Source of the DNA: Clostridia bacterium
GTDB taxonomy: Bacteria > Bacillota > Clostridia > Oscillospirales > Acutalibacteraceae
Assembly: GCA_017416285.1 (NCBI GenBank)
Contig: JAFQCU010000034.1
Location: 1 to 39,129, forward strand
DNA: 39,129 nt
Direction of reading: 5' to 3'
Shown here: positions 31,613 through 39,129 of the stretch, one piece after another
Layout of the letters: each line of letters opens with the position of its first letter
Position numbering within the stretch: position 1 is the stretch's first letter
The notes under the pieces: model-generated
Told to the model about the DNA's origin: nothing
Seen by the model: only the letters and a program-made list of their open reading frames with translations
The model's database searches: none
Translations under genes and position numbers: made by a program

Positions 31613-32872
31613 ATGGCTTCACCGTTAGCGGACAAGCTCCGCCCAAAGAAAATTGATGAGGTTTTCGGTCAAAGGCACATTTTGGCTGATGGCAAGGTGC
31701 TTAGAAGAATTATTGATTCAAAGCAGATACCAAATCTTATTTTTTATGGTCCTTCGGGCGTGGGAAAAACCACCGTTGCCAACATAATTGCTGAAAATTG
31801 CGGCAAAAAGCTTTGTTATCTTAACGCTACTACCGCTTCAACTGCCGATATTAAGGAAATTATTTCTACAATAGGCACCTTTGAAAGCAGTAACGGTATT
31901 TTATTATATCTTGATGAAATACAGTATTTTAATAAAAAACAACAGCAGATTTTGCTTTCTTACATTGAAAACGGCGATATTACGCTGATTGCATCTACTA
32001 CCGAAAATCCATTTTTCTACGTTTATAATGCAATTATCAGCCGTTCGACAGTTTTCGAGTTTAAAACCCTTTCAAGGGACGATATTATCGGGGTTATAAA
32101 CCGTGGTATAGGGCTTATAAGCGAAGAAAAGGGCAAAATCGTTAACATTAGTGAGGATGCGGTTAAAAAAATTGCAACCTCTGCCAATGGGGACGTTCGT
32201 AAAGCGCTTAACACGCTTGAGCTTTGCATTGTAACCGCCGAAACAAGTGCTGACATAACTGTTAGTGATGATTTACTTGAGGAAATTTTGGCTTCAAATT
32301 CGGTCAGATACGACCGTGAGGGCGATCAGCATTACGATATTATTTCGGCTTATCAAAAATCAATGCGAGGCTCTGATCCGGATGCGGCAATATATTATCT
32401 TGGCAGACTTTTGGCAGCCGGCGATTTACCGAGCGCTTGCAGACGGTTGTTGGTTTGCGCAAATGAGGATGTCGGGCTTGCTTATCCGCAAATAATACCT
32501 ATTGTAAAGGCGGCGGTTGACACTGCAATGATGGTGGGCTTGCCTGAAGCCAGATTACCGCTTGCAAATGCAGTAATTTTAGTTGCGACAGCGCCAAAAT
32601 CGGTTACCGCACACGATGCAATTAATGCCGCAATGGAGGATATTGAGCGTGGTATAGGCGGTGATATTCCACGGCATTTACAAAATAAACACTTCGATGG
32701 TGAGGATGCCGAAATTGTTGGTCAGCATTATAAATATCCACACAACTATAAAGGACATTATGTAAACCAACAATACCTACCGGATGAAATTAAAAATAAG
32801 AAATATTATAAATTCGGGGATAATAAGTTTGAGCAAAGCTCAAAGGAATATTGGGACAAAATTAAGGGGTGA
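31613..32872 (+). CDS. rarA: Replication-associated recombination ATPase RarA/MgsA
   Basis: A 419-residue AAA+ protein related to clamp loaders that acts at stalled forks. Walker A GPSGVGKTT is at 46-54, Walker B LLYLDEIQYF at about 97-106, and sensor 1 STTENPFF follows. The C-terminal half has the RarA pattern DVGLAYPQIIPIVKAAVDTAMMVGLPEARLPLANAVI and ends with YKYPHNYKGHYVNQQYLP. The length is usual. Its stop codon overlaps the Shine-Dalgarno of the PH-domain gene, tying the two in an operon. Confidence 0.96.
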   Translation: MASPLADKLRPKKIDEVFGQRHILADGKVLRRIIDSKQIPNLIFYGPSGVGKTTVANIIAENCGKKLCYLNATTASTADIKEIISTIGTFESSNGILLYLDEIQYFNKKQQQILLSYIENGDITLIASTTENPFFYVYNAIISRSTVFEFKTLSRDDIIGVINRGIGLISEEKGKIVNISEDAVKKIATSANGDVRKALNTLELCIVTAETSADITVSDDLLEEILASNSVRYDREGDQHYDIISAYQKSMRGSDPDAAIYYLGRLLAAGDLPSACRRLLVCANEDVGLAYPQIIPIVKAAVDTAMMVGLPEARLPLANAVILVATAPKSVTAHDAINAAMEDIERGIGGDIPRHLQNKHFDGEDAEIVGQHYKYPHNYKGHYVNQQYLPDEIKNKKYYKFGDNKFEQSSKEYWDKIKG

Positions 32873-32877
32873 AAGCA

Positions 32878-33315
32878 GTGAAGGAAAATACCTTACCTAA
32901 AAAGACAACCTGGCTTTGGCTTTTGAGGATTGTTTTAGTTACCTTTATATTGGTTGCGCTTTGTTTTTACTTTGCACCGCTTTTTGCACCTTTAAAAATT
33001 ATCGCTATCGTTATAGGTGTTTTAGGACTTTTTGTTGCTTTTGTTTATTTACCTTTCTTTTTTAAAACCTATAAAATAATACTTTCAAATGATGCAGTTA
33101 TTGTAAAGTTCGGCATTTTAATTAAGGTTGAACATATTATGCCGTACAAACGAATGATTTATGCCCAAAGCTTTGAAACCCCGATGGCTAGGCTTTTGGG
33201 TGTCGCTGCCGTTCGGCTTAAGGCGGCACGCAGTTATTTGCTTGTGGCAGAGGTTGAAAAGGAATCTGCACAGTCGATAATTGACTTCTTGGCAGAGGGG
33301 GAATCGCATGAATAA
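32878..33315 (+). CDS. YdbS-like bacterial PH-domain membrane protein
   Basis: A 145-residue protein starting at a GTG with AAGGGG 8 bases upstream; a GTG at 32869 lies inside that signal and is rejected. Two adjacent membrane helices (about 12-58) are followed by a bPH2 domain (YKIILSNDAVIVKFGILIKVEHIMPYKRMIYAQSF...LGVAAVRL). The family pairs with a larger YdbT-like protein, as here with an 8-base overlap. In Bacillus the ydbST pair affects resistance to certain bacteriocins. It follows rarA without a gap. Confidence 0.83.
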   Translation: MKENTLPKKTTWLWLLRIVLVTFILVALCFYFAPLFAPLKIIAIVIGVLGLFVAFVYLPFFFKTYKIILSNDAVIVKFGILIKVEHIMPYKRMIYAQSFETPMARLLGVAAVRLKAARSYLLVAEVEKESAQSIIDFLAEGESHE

Positions 33316-34741
33316 GGTCTTTCGTGCCCACCCCTTGATGATTTTTAACTTTTTAAAGCCGTTTTTGTTTGTGCTTTTAATTCCGCTTGTGCGTGGTCTT
33401 ATTCAGTATGCTGTAAGCGGCGAATATGACAGTATTTTATACTTTGAAGTTATTCTGCTTATTGCGTTGGCTGTTATCGGCTTCTTGCGCTGGTGGTGCT
33501 TTAAGCTCATTTTAAATGAGGAAAAGCACACAATAACGGTAGTTAGCGGTCTTGTTTTCAGAAAAACGGCAAAAATCAACGTTGACAGGCTTTCTTCGGT
33601 ACAAACTAAGCAAAATCCACTTGAATTTATTTGTCGAGCGGTGACATTTCGGCTAAATACCGAAGCCGGTAACATTGGTAAAGCCGATTATGAGTTTAAA
33701 TTAAGTGTTAAATCGGCCAAAAAGGTTTCAACTCTGCTTTATGGCAAGGGTGATAATAAGAAAATAAGGTTTTCACTTTTTAAAATTGCTGTGCTTGCGG
33801 CAACAACCTCATCTGCCTTTACAGGTATAATAGTAGGTGTTCCGCTTATTTACAGGGCAGGTAATCTTTTGGAGATTGCTATAAGCGATATGCTTATCAA
33901 TGAAATCAACAACATATCGCAGAAAATCGAAACCTATTTTCCGCCTGTTGTTAATGCAATCAGCTTGGTTTTTTTGGCATCTTATCTGTTTTCTTTCTTC
34001 TATTCGTTGTTTAATTACCTTAATTTCCAGCTTCGTTTAGGTGAGGATAAGATGGAAATACGTTCGGGTTTGTTTGTGCGCACCCGTACAGCCTTTAAAA
34101 AGGCGGCAATTAACAATGTAAGAATTGAACAATCCTTTTTAATGCTGCTTTTAAGGCGCTTTGCGATGCGTGTCAGCGTTGGCGGATACGGCGAAAGCAA
34201 GGGACGCTCCGAAGTGGTTATACCACTTGAAAAGGGACAGGAAATCAGAAATCACTTTGCGGAATATCTACCGTTCTTTAAATGTGACACCGGCGTGTTT
34301 ATTAAACCACGGGCAACCGCCATTAACCGAAGCCGTTTTCTGTTCTTTCCAACAATATATTTTATATCTTCGATTATTTTAGCAATCATACTTGGTCTTC
34401 GGTTTGAGGATTTCACCCGTTTTACAATCTTTTCATTGTGGGTGGTTTGCACCTTAATCTTTATCCATGCATGGTTTTGCCTTTTTGAATGCTTTAAAGG
34501 AAAGGTTGACTTTGGCGAAAACGTATTTATTCGCAGTCGCAGGGGCTTTAAAACCTGTGAGCTGTATTGCCCGAAAGAAAACGTGGGCGAAGTTAAGCTG
34601 GTTCGCTTCCCTGCAGATATGTGGCATCACACCTGCCGTTTAAGAATAACGGTCCGCAGTGAACGTGCTGACAGCCTTTGTGTAAGGCATCTTGATTATG
34701 AAACGGTAAAAAAGACCGTAAATGAATATTTTAATGTATAA
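33308..34741 (+). CDS. YdbT-like membrane protein with repeated PH domains
   Basis: A 477-residue protein. The start at 33308 is chosen because GAGGGGGA lies 7 bases upstream; an in-frame ATG at 33281 has none. Pairs of membrane helices at about 15-60, 165-205, 230-250 and 345-395 alternate with bPH2 domains (LILNEEKHTITVVSGLVFRKTAKINVDRLSSVQTKQN; LRLGEDKMEIRSGLFVRTRTAFKKAAINNVRIEQS; a third at the C-terminus). It overlaps its YdbS-like partner by 8 bases. Function in this organism is unknown; envelope stress or bacteriocin protection is known for relatives. Confidence 0.83.
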   Translation: MNKVFRAHPLMIFNFLKPFLFVLLIPLVRGLIQYAVSGEYDSILYFEVILLIALAVIGFLRWWCFKLILNEEKHTITVVSGLVFRKTAKINVDRLSSVQTKQNPLEFICRAVTFRLNTEAGNIGKADYEFKLSVKSAKKVSTLLYGKGDNKKIRFSLFKIAVLAATTSSAFTGIIVGVPLIYRAGNLLEIAISDMLINEINNISQKIETYFPPVVNAISLVFLASYLFSFFYSLFNYLNFQLRLGEDKMEIRSGLFVRTRTAFKKAAINNVRIEQSFLMLLLRRFAMRVSVGGYGESKGRSEVVIPLEKGQEIRNHFAEYLPFFKCDTGVFIKPRATAINRSRFLFFPTIYFISSIILAIILGLRFEDFTRFTIFSLWVVCTLIFIHAWFCLFECFKGKVDFGENVFIRSRRGFKTCELYCPKENVGEVKLVRFPADMWHHTCRLRITVRSERADSLCVRHLDYETVKKTVNEYFNV

Positions 34742-34770
34742 ATTCACAGTATTTGCCCAAACTAATAAAA

Positions 34771-34788
34771 ATGTTTCACGTGAAACAT
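34771..34788. promoter_or_regulatory. parS: parS site 1
   Basis: ATGTTTCACGTGAAACAT, an 18-bp perfect palindrome containing the 16-bp ParB consensus TGTTTCACGTGAAACA without mismatch. It lies just upstream of the spoVAE-like start codon and about 1.1 kb from parA. Confidence 0.95.
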
Positions 34789-34800
34789 AGAGGTGATACT

Positions 34801-35166
34801 GTGAATTTTCTTTTAGATTGCTTAAAGGCATTTGCCGTTGGCGGTGCAATTTGTGTTATAGGTCAGCTGCTGATAGATTGGACCAAGCTTACACCTGCAC
34901 GAATACTTGTGTCTTACGTGGTTTCGGGCGTAATACTTACGGGTGTAGGTATGTATGGTGCTTTAGTTAAGTTTGCGGGCGCCGGTGCAACTGTACCTCT
35001 GACGGGTTTTGGTTATAGCCTTGCTAAAGGTGTTGAAAAAGCGGTTGATGAATACGGACTTATAGGCGCCTTGACAGGCGGATTAACAGCAACCGCCGCT
35101 GGTATAACCACAGCGATATTAATGGGTCTTTTAATGTCGCTAATCTTTAAATCGAAGGATAAATAA
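34801..35166 (+). CDS. Stage V sporulation protein AE (SpoVAE/SpoVAEB) homologue
   Basis: A 121-residue protein with about three membrane helices and the family signature AGAGATVPLTGFGYSLAKGVEKAVDEYGLIGALTGGLTATAAGI. SpoVA proteins form the channel for Ca-dipicolinate in spores. The start is the GTG with AGAGGTGAT 6 bases upstream; a longer frame from 34753 would translate the parS palindrome and has no Shine-Dalgarno. It stands alone, with no spoVAA-spoVAD neighbours. A bidirectional terminator follows. Confidence 0.88.
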   Translation: MNFLLDCLKAFAVGGAICVIGQLLIDWTKLTPARILVSYVVSGVILTGVGMYGALVKFAGAGATVPLTGFGYSLAKGVEKAVDEYGLIGALTGGLTATAAGITTAILMGLLMSLIFKSKDK

Positions 35167-35198
35167 AAAAAGCTTCCGCTCAAAAGCGGAAGCTTTTT
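35167..35198. terminator. Bidirectional intrinsic terminator
   Basis: AAAAAGCTTCCGCT and AGCGGAAGCTTTTT form a perfect 14-bp stem around CAAA. It separates spoVAE from convergent ygjV. Confidence 0.9.
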
Positions 35199-35739
35199 AC
35201 TTTTCAAAGCCGTTTTTACCGTAACGTATAAAGGATACAATAATTGAAATAACGTTAAATAACTCGCAGATAATACCACCGATAGAAAAAACCACAATGT
35301 TATAACCGAGCCATGCGGGTGTTACAAAGAACATACGCACTGTGCGAATTTTTCCGCCGTCGTCCTTCCAAGTGGCTATGGTATATAATATTTGCGCTAT
35401 TGCTATCAGATAAGAAAAAACAGTTTCTAAAATTTTTTGCGTGCCCCACACACCGTTGTAGGTTAAGGGCGAAATGGTTGATATTACGATAAAAGCAACA
35501 CATATTGCGATTAGAACGGGTGTTTTCTTTAGTTTTTTCTTTAGCAGAACCGCAGTATTTATAAAGCATACGGTGTTTATTAAAAAGCCGTCCAATGCGC
35601 CTAGCAGCAGATAGCTTAAGCCAAAGCTTAAAGCCGCAAAGGTTTGTACCAAAAATAAATGGCGGTTATTTTTAAGCTGAAACGAAAAAATTATTGCCAC
35701 ACAAGAAATTATACTTAAAATTTGCGCTATTACGTCCAT
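35197..35739 (-). CDS. YgjV-family inner-membrane protein
   Basis: A 180-residue protein with about six membrane helices. The pattern IISCVAIIFSFQLKNNRHLFLVQTFAALSFGLSYLLLGALDGFLINTVCF followed by PAWLGYNIVVFSIGGIICE matches the YgjV family (PF10688), whose function is unknown. It diverges from parA and has its own strong promoter. AAAGGA precedes the ATG. Confidence 0.82.
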   Translation of the reverse strand: MDVIAQILSIISCVAIIFSFQLKNNRHLFLVQTFAALSFGLSYLLLGALDGFLINTVCFINTAVLLKKKLKKTPVLIAICVAFIVISTISPLTYNGVWGTQKILETVFSYLIAIAQILYTIATWKDDGGKIRTVRMFFVTPAWLGYNIVVFSIGGIICELFNVISIIVSFIRYGKNGFEK

Positions 35740-35769
35740 AAAATTAATCCTTTCGCAAAATTCCCTACC

Positions 35770-35798
35770 ATAATAATATAAATAAATCGGTATGTCAA
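35770..35798 (-). promoter_or_regulatory. ygjV promoter
   Basis: On the minus strand TTGACA (35793-35798), a 17-bp spacer and TATTAT (35770-35775). Confidence 0.75.
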
Positions 35799-35810
35799 TC
35801 TAATTTTATG

Positions 35811-35839
35811 TTTACAAGCGGTTATTTTACTGTTATAAT
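35811..35839 (+). promoter_or_regulatory. parAB promoter
   Basis: TTTACA (35811-35816), a 17-bp spacer and TATAAT (35834-35839). The predicted start near 35846 places parS site 2 in the untranslated leader, so ParB binding could affect its own transcription (inference). Confidence 0.75.
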
Positions 35840-35856
35840 AAATTTGTAAATTATCG

Positions 35857-35874
35857 ATGTTTCACGTGAAACAT
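35857..35874. promoter_or_regulatory. parS: parS site 2
   Basis: ATGTTTCACGTGAAACAT, identical to site 1 over all 18 bases, followed by an extra half site TTTCACG. It lies 21 bases before the parA start. Confidence 0.95.
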
Positions 35875-35894
35875 TTCACGTTTCGGAGGTTAAA

Positions 35895-36665
35895 ATGGGA
35901 AAAATCATCTCGGTTGTTAATCAAAAAGGCGGCGTTGGAAAGACCACAACGGCTGTCAACCTTGCCGCTGCGGTGGGTATAGCCGGCAAAAAGGTGTTGA
36001 TTGTTGATGCCGACCCGCAAGGAAACACCACAAGCGGTTACGGTATTGCAAAGAAAAACGTTAAGGTTTCAACATATGAGCTGCTTATCGGAACGGGCAA
36101 GATTGAAAACGCTATACTTGAAAGCGGTTATGAAAAGGTTGATATTGTACCCGCATCTATTGATTTAGCGGCGGCTGAGCTTGACCTTATTGAGGTTGAA
36201 AACCGACAAAATCAGCTTAAAATGGCGCTTGCAAGCGTTCGTGAAAAGTATGATTATATATTTATTGATTGCCCGCCATCGCTTGGGCTTATAACAATTA
36301 ACTCGCTTAATGCAAGTGATACCGTTTTAGTGCCCATACAATGCGAATATTTCGCTCTGGAAGGGCTTTCACAGCTTATGGCGACAGTACGTCAGGTTAA
36401 GCGTCTTTATAATCCTACGCTTGAAATTGAGGGCATTGTGCTTACTATGTATGACGGGCGTTTGAATCTTACCGGTCAGGTTGTAGGTGAAATTAAAAAA
36501 TATTTTGCCGACAAGCTTTATAAAACCGCAATTCCCCGTGCAGTAAGGCTTTCTGAAGCACCGTCTTATGGTATGCCGATTCAGTATTACGATAAGCGTT
36601 CAAAGGGTGCGGCGGCTTATAATGACTTGGCTAAGGAATTTTTAAAGAAAAACAGGAGGGCGTAA
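35895..36665 (+). CDS. parA: Chromosome-partitioning ATPase ParA (Soj)
   Basis: A 256-residue deviant-Walker ATPase that works with ParB-parS in origin segregation and modulates DnaA in Bacillus. KGGVGKTT is at 11-18, DADPQGN at about 39-45, and DCPPSLGLIT at about 123. No N-terminal DNA-binding extension is present, which fits the chromosomal type. GGAGG lies 7 bases before the ATG, and parB follows after 3 bases. Confidence 0.96.
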   Translation: MGKIISVVNQKGGVGKTTTAVNLAAAVGIAGKKVLIVDADPQGNTTSGYGIAKKNVKVSTYELLIGTGKIENAILESGYEKVDIVPASIDLAAAELDLIEVENRQNQLKMALASVREKYDYIFIDCPPSLGLITINSLNASDTVLVPIQCEYFALEGLSQLMATVRQVKRLYNPTLEIEGIVLTMYDGRLNLTGQVVGEIKKYFADKLYKTAIPRAVRLSEAPSYGMPIQYYDKRSKGAAAYNDLAKEFLKKNRRA

Positions 36666-36668
36666 ACA

Positions 36669-37511
36669 ATGGCAATTAAAAAAGGCGGCCTAGGCCGTGG
36701 ACTTGATTCTCTCTTTAACGAAAATGCTACCGAAGAAAACGGCATTTTAAAGCTTAACATAAATGATATCGAACCAAATCGTGAACAGCCACGCAAAAGC
36801 TTTGACGACGACGCAGTTACTGAACTTGCGGACAGTATTGCACAACACGGTTTAATACAACCTATTGTGGTTACACCACTTTCAAATGGCAGATATAGTA
36901 TAGTTGCGGGTGAAAGACGTTGGCGTGCTTGCCGCATTGCAGGTCTTAATGAGGTGCCTGTAATCGTTAAAGATGCTTCCAAGCAGGAGCTTATGGAAAT
37001 TGCTTTAATTGAAAATTTACAGCGTGAGGATTTAAATCCCGTTGAAGAAGCGTTTGGTTATCGTTCTCTCATTGAGGGCTTTGGCTTAACACAGGAACAG
37101 GTTGCAGAGCGTATGGGTAAATCCCGTTCGGCAGTTACAAATGCTCTTCGTCTTTTGAATTTAAACGAGGATGAGCTTGATGCCTTAAAAAGCGGTTTGA
37201 TTTCCGCAGGACACGCTCGTTGCCTTATCGGCATTGAGGATGCCGACACACGAGCAAAAATGCTCACAGCGGCGACTGAAGGCGCATCTGTGCGTGATAT
37301 TGAAAGAATGGCGCAGCTTGCTAAAAAGCCCGCTAAAGCCGCTAAAAAGGAAGAAAAGAACAAGCTTTACAGCGAGGTTGAGCTTTCTCTGCGCAGTGAG
37401 CTTCACCGTAAGGTTAAAATTGTTTCCACAGGTAAAGGAAAAGGTAAAATTACTATCGAATTTTACAGCGATAAAGAGCTTTGTGATTTTGCAAACAGAT
37501 TAACGGACTAA
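36669..37511 (+). CDS. parB: Chromosome-partitioning protein ParB (Spo0J)
   Basis: A 280-residue CTP-dependent DNA clamp that loads at parS. The N-terminal GGLGRGLDSLF peptide contacts ParA. The CTPase region shows NREQPRKSFD, the conserved GERRWRACRIAG and ENLQREDLNPVEEA. The HTH that reads parS is LTQEQVAERMGKSRSAVTNALRLLNL (about 140-165). A Lys-rich linker and dimerisation end follow. Of the Spo0J/Noc pair, the perfect parS sites point to Spo0J. Confidence 0.95.
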   Translation: MAIKKGGLGRGLDSLFNENATEENGILKLNINDIEPNREQPRKSFDDDAVTELADSIAQHGLIQPIVVTPLSNGRYSIVAGERRWRACRIAGLNEVPVIVKDASKQELMEIALIENLQREDLNPVEEAFGYRSLIEGFGLTQEQVAERMGKSRSAVTNALRLLNLNEDELDALKSGLISAGHARCLIGIEDADTRAKMLTAATEGASVRDIERMAQLAKKPAKAAKKEEKNKLYSEVELSLRSELHRKVKIVSTGKGKGKITIEFYSDKELCDFANRLTD

Positions 37512-37616
37512 TATATGACAAAACGACTTAGAAAATTAATGCCTTGCAGGGTATTTAGACGTCGACCGCCGCCAATTAAATAATAATGTAAAAAAATATT
37601 ATTTAAGAGGTGTAAA

Positions 37617-38582
37617 ATGTATTATATTTTTTCAATTTTAGCTCTGCTTTGTTGGAGCGGTTCGGATTTGTTCTCGAAAATGGGAACAAGAGAAAAGGAT
37701 AAAAACAGTCATTGGAAGGTTGTTTTCGCAGTTGGCCTTATAATGGGTATTCACTTTTTCATTACCCTTATCGGCGGTGCTGTAATTGATAGTACAGTCG
37801 GTGTTGATGGCGTACCTAAGGTGATTGCAAGCCTTTTATATACCGATTTTAGGCTAATAGATTTCTTTAACTACCTACCCGTTGCAGGTCTTTACATATT
37901 GGCAATGGTTTTTGGTTATATCGGTCTTCGTTATATCGAGCTTTCCATTTCTTCCCCTATTTGTAACTCGTCGGGCGCACTCGCATTCCTTTTGTGCGTG
38001 CTTTTCGGTATATTCTCAACCGATGATATTACCCCCGTTAGCATTATCGGTATCGTTATGATAACTGTTGGTATTATTGCTCTCGGCTTTGTTGAACAAC
38101 ACGAGGACGAGGAAGTGCGTCAGGCTCGTCAGGAACGAGCAAACCGCAAGTATGCTAAAAGCATTTTGGCTTTCTTGCTGCCTATTTCCTACCTTATTAT
38201 AGATGCGCTTGGTACCGTTGGTGATGAATTTATCTTCTCTGACCGTTCACCGGTTACCATTACCGATTATGCTGCAAACTCTGCTTTTGAGCTTACCTTC
38301 TTTGTTTTGGCAATCTTTGCCTTTATTTGGGTTAAGTTTGTTAAGAAAGACAGCATATTTAAAGGTAATAAGCATTTATATTTCGGCGGTTTGTGTGAAA
38401 CTATCGGTCAGGTGTTCTATATGGCGGTTATGTTCAGCGATTTCTCGGTAGGTATGGTTATTATCTCTGCTTACTGCGCAATCTCAGTTTTGTGGAGCCG
38501 TATATTCCTCAAGGAAAAAATGTCTTGGAAGCATTACGCTGTCATTGCTCTTGTAATTGCAGGTATCGTGATTTTGGGATAG
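37617..38582 (+). CDS. EamA/DMT-family transporter
   Basis: A 321-residue membrane protein with about ten helices in two EamA-like halves (about 1-160 and 185-321), separated by an acidic, Arg-rich cytoplasmic loop (EQHEDEEVRQARQERANRK). The start SILALLCWSGSDLFSKMG and the end VLWSRIFLKEKMSWKHYAVIALVIAGIVIL are typical of drug/metabolite transporters. The substrate is unknown. AAGAGGTG precedes the ATG. It stands between parB and the rRNA operon and is closed by a terminator. Confidence 0.85.
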   Translation: MYYIFSILALLCWSGSDLFSKMGTREKDKNSHWKVVFAVGLIMGIHFFITLIGGAVIDSTVGVDGVPKVIASLLYTDFRLIDFFNYLPVAGLYILAMVFGYIGLRYIELSISSPICNSSGALAFLLCVLFGIFSTDDITPVSIIGIVMITVGIIALGFVEQHEDEEVRQARQERANRKYAKSILAFLLPISYLIIDALGTVGDEFIFSDRSPVTITDYAANSAFELTFFVLAIFAFIWVKFVKKDSIFKGNKHLYFGGLCETIGQVFYMAVMFSDFSVGMVIISAYCAISVLWSRIFLKEKMSWKHYAVIALVIAGIVILG

Positions 38583-38600
38583 CTTATTAAATTAAAATAG

Positions 38601-38637
38601 GCGGTAGAGTTTAAAGCTTTACCGCTTTTATATTTTT
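38601..38637 (+). terminator. Terminator after the EamA gene
   Basis: GCGGTAGAG (38601-38609) pairs with CTTTACCGC (38617-38625) with one mismatch, followed by TTTTATATTTTTTA. Confidence 0.7.
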
Positions 38638-38797
38638 TATGTGATTATTTTGCATTTTTTTGGCAATAATTTTGTTGTGCACACCAAATGCCTTAATTTT
38701 TCCTTTATATATATAATAGGTAGGCGACAGATTTTTCACCCTCTTTTTTATGTCAAATAGGTGTTATAAACACTGAAAAACCCAATATGTAGTGGTG
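38638..38797. other. AT-rich intergenic stretch before the rRNA promoter
   Basis: No gene is visible. It contains TATAAT at 38712-38717 without a good -35, and a small palindrome GTGTT-ATA-AACAC at 38761-38773. It could hold a second rRNA promoter, but I cannot support one. Confidence 0.5.
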
Positions 38798-38863
38798 TAA
38801 AAATTTTTTAAAAAAAATTGAAAAAAAGTGTTGACAAAAGGGGTTTAGGTGTGGTATTATACT
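38798..38863 (+). promoter_or_regulatory. rRNA operon promoter with UP element
   Basis: A run of A and T tracts (38798-38828) precedes TTGACA (38831-38836), an 18-bp spacer and TATTAT (38855-38860; TATACT at 38858 overlaps). This is the normal layout of a strong rrn promoter. Confidence 0.85.
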
Positions 38864-38866
38864 CTA

Positions 38867-39070
38867 GCGCTCTAATGAGGGGCGCAAAAAACGGACCTTG
38901 AAAATTAAACAACGACAATAATAAGGACCCGACAATTCTTAAGAGAAATCGAGAGAAAAATGTCAGTACTTTATGAAGTATGAAGGACAAAAACAATACG
39001 TCAGTATTGTCTAAGAATGAGCTTAAAGCTTATCTAAAATGATGTTAGCGCTTCGGCGTTAAGATATAAT
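38867..39070 (+). other. 16S rRNA leader with boxA-like antiterminator and hairpins
   Basis: GGACCTTGAAAATTAAACAA (38894-38913) resembles the boxA region found in Firmicutes rRNA leaders. Hairpins follow: ACAATAC/GTATTGT around GTCA (38993-39010), TACTT/AAGTA around TATG (38966-38979), and TTAGCGC/GCGTTAA closed by a cUUCGg tetraloop (39045-39062). The last lies 8 bases before the mature 16S and is probably involved in folding or processing. Confidence 0.65.
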
Positions 39071-39129
39071 TTTTTAGAGAGTTTGATCCTGGCTCAGGAC
39101 GAACGCTGGCGGCGTGCCTAACACATGCA
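39071..39129 (+). rRNA. rrs: 16S ribosomal RNA, 5' end (cut by window edge)
   Basis: AGAGTTTGATCCTGGCTCAG at 39078-39097 is the universal 5' primer region (E. coli position 8), followed by GACGAACGCTGGCGGCGTGC and CTAACACATGCA, typical of Clostridia. The mature 5' end is estimated from E. coli numbering. Only 59 bases are present. Confidence 0.97.

Noticed and set aside
34753-34800. N-terminal extension of the spoVAE-like protein from an upstream ATG
   Set aside because: It would translate the parS palindrome, has no Shine-Dalgarno, and the GTG at 34801 has a good one and matches the family start.
38712-38717. Second rRNA promoter at TATAAT
   Set aside because: No acceptable -35 at 16-18 bp; the consensus promoter at 38831-38860 is sufficient.
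1-39129. CRISPR arrays, insertion-sequence transposases or tRNA genes
   Set aside because: No regularly spaced repeats, no transposase-like protein and no tRNA-like cloverleaf were seen on reading.

Overview
The window is a low-GC Firmicutes chromosome segment centred on the replication origin. It carries dnaA, a DnaA-box cluster, then dnaN-yaaA-recF-remB-gyrB-gyrA, with parA-parB and two perfect parS palindromes about 15 kb downstream and the first bases of a 16S rRNA gene at the right edge. Sporulation genes (gpr, spoIIP, a spoVAE-like gene, a SpoIID-like peptidoglycan-binding protein, a SpoVB-like flippase) indicate an endospore-forming Clostridia member. The protein style and 16S 5' end fit Oscillospirales (Ruminococcaceae in the broad sense), but that placement is inference.

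Layout. Positions 1-1.4 kb are accessory: the 3' remnant of a surface protein with an in-frame stop, a small lipoprotein and an orphan HprK/PEPCK-like P-loop protein. 1.4-2.6 kb holds leftward mscS and a DUF4234 protein. 2.7-6.6 kb is a rightward catabolic-looking operon joining an old-yellow-enzyme enoate reductase to both halves of an aconitase X dehydratase. 6.7-8.7 kb holds a flavinylation set (Gx transporter and NusG-domain-II leftward, apbE rightward). secA follows, then a palindromic repeat element and an aldose epimerase. 12.6-15.4 kb has a spore/cortex-type gene pair and an Mrp ATPase. 15.4-15.8 kb has an XRE regulator with two matching palindromic operators and a divergent promoter that would make only a roughly 70-nt terminated RNA. 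15.8-17.9 kb is leftward: small membrane protein, spoIIP, gpr. From 18 kb the core replication block runs rightward to gyrA, followed by a CPBP protease, two paralogous membrane proteins, tadA, a leftward flippase, rarA with two PH-domain membrane proteins, spoVAE, leftward ygjV, parAB, an EamA transporter and the rrn promoter and leader.

How the parts fit. The origin proteins, gyrase, clamp, RecF, RarA and ParAB-parS form the replication and segregation core. SpoIIP, GPR, SpoVAE and the SpoIID-like protein serve sporulation and germination. ApbE with NusG-II and the Gx transporter suggests an extracytoplasmic flavin redox system whose substrate protein lies elsewhere. The best candidates for something undescribed are the XRE/operator/small-RNA locus, the enoate reductase-AcnX operon, the internal repeats of spoIIP, and a seven-A tract that separates the likely start of the flippase from its body.
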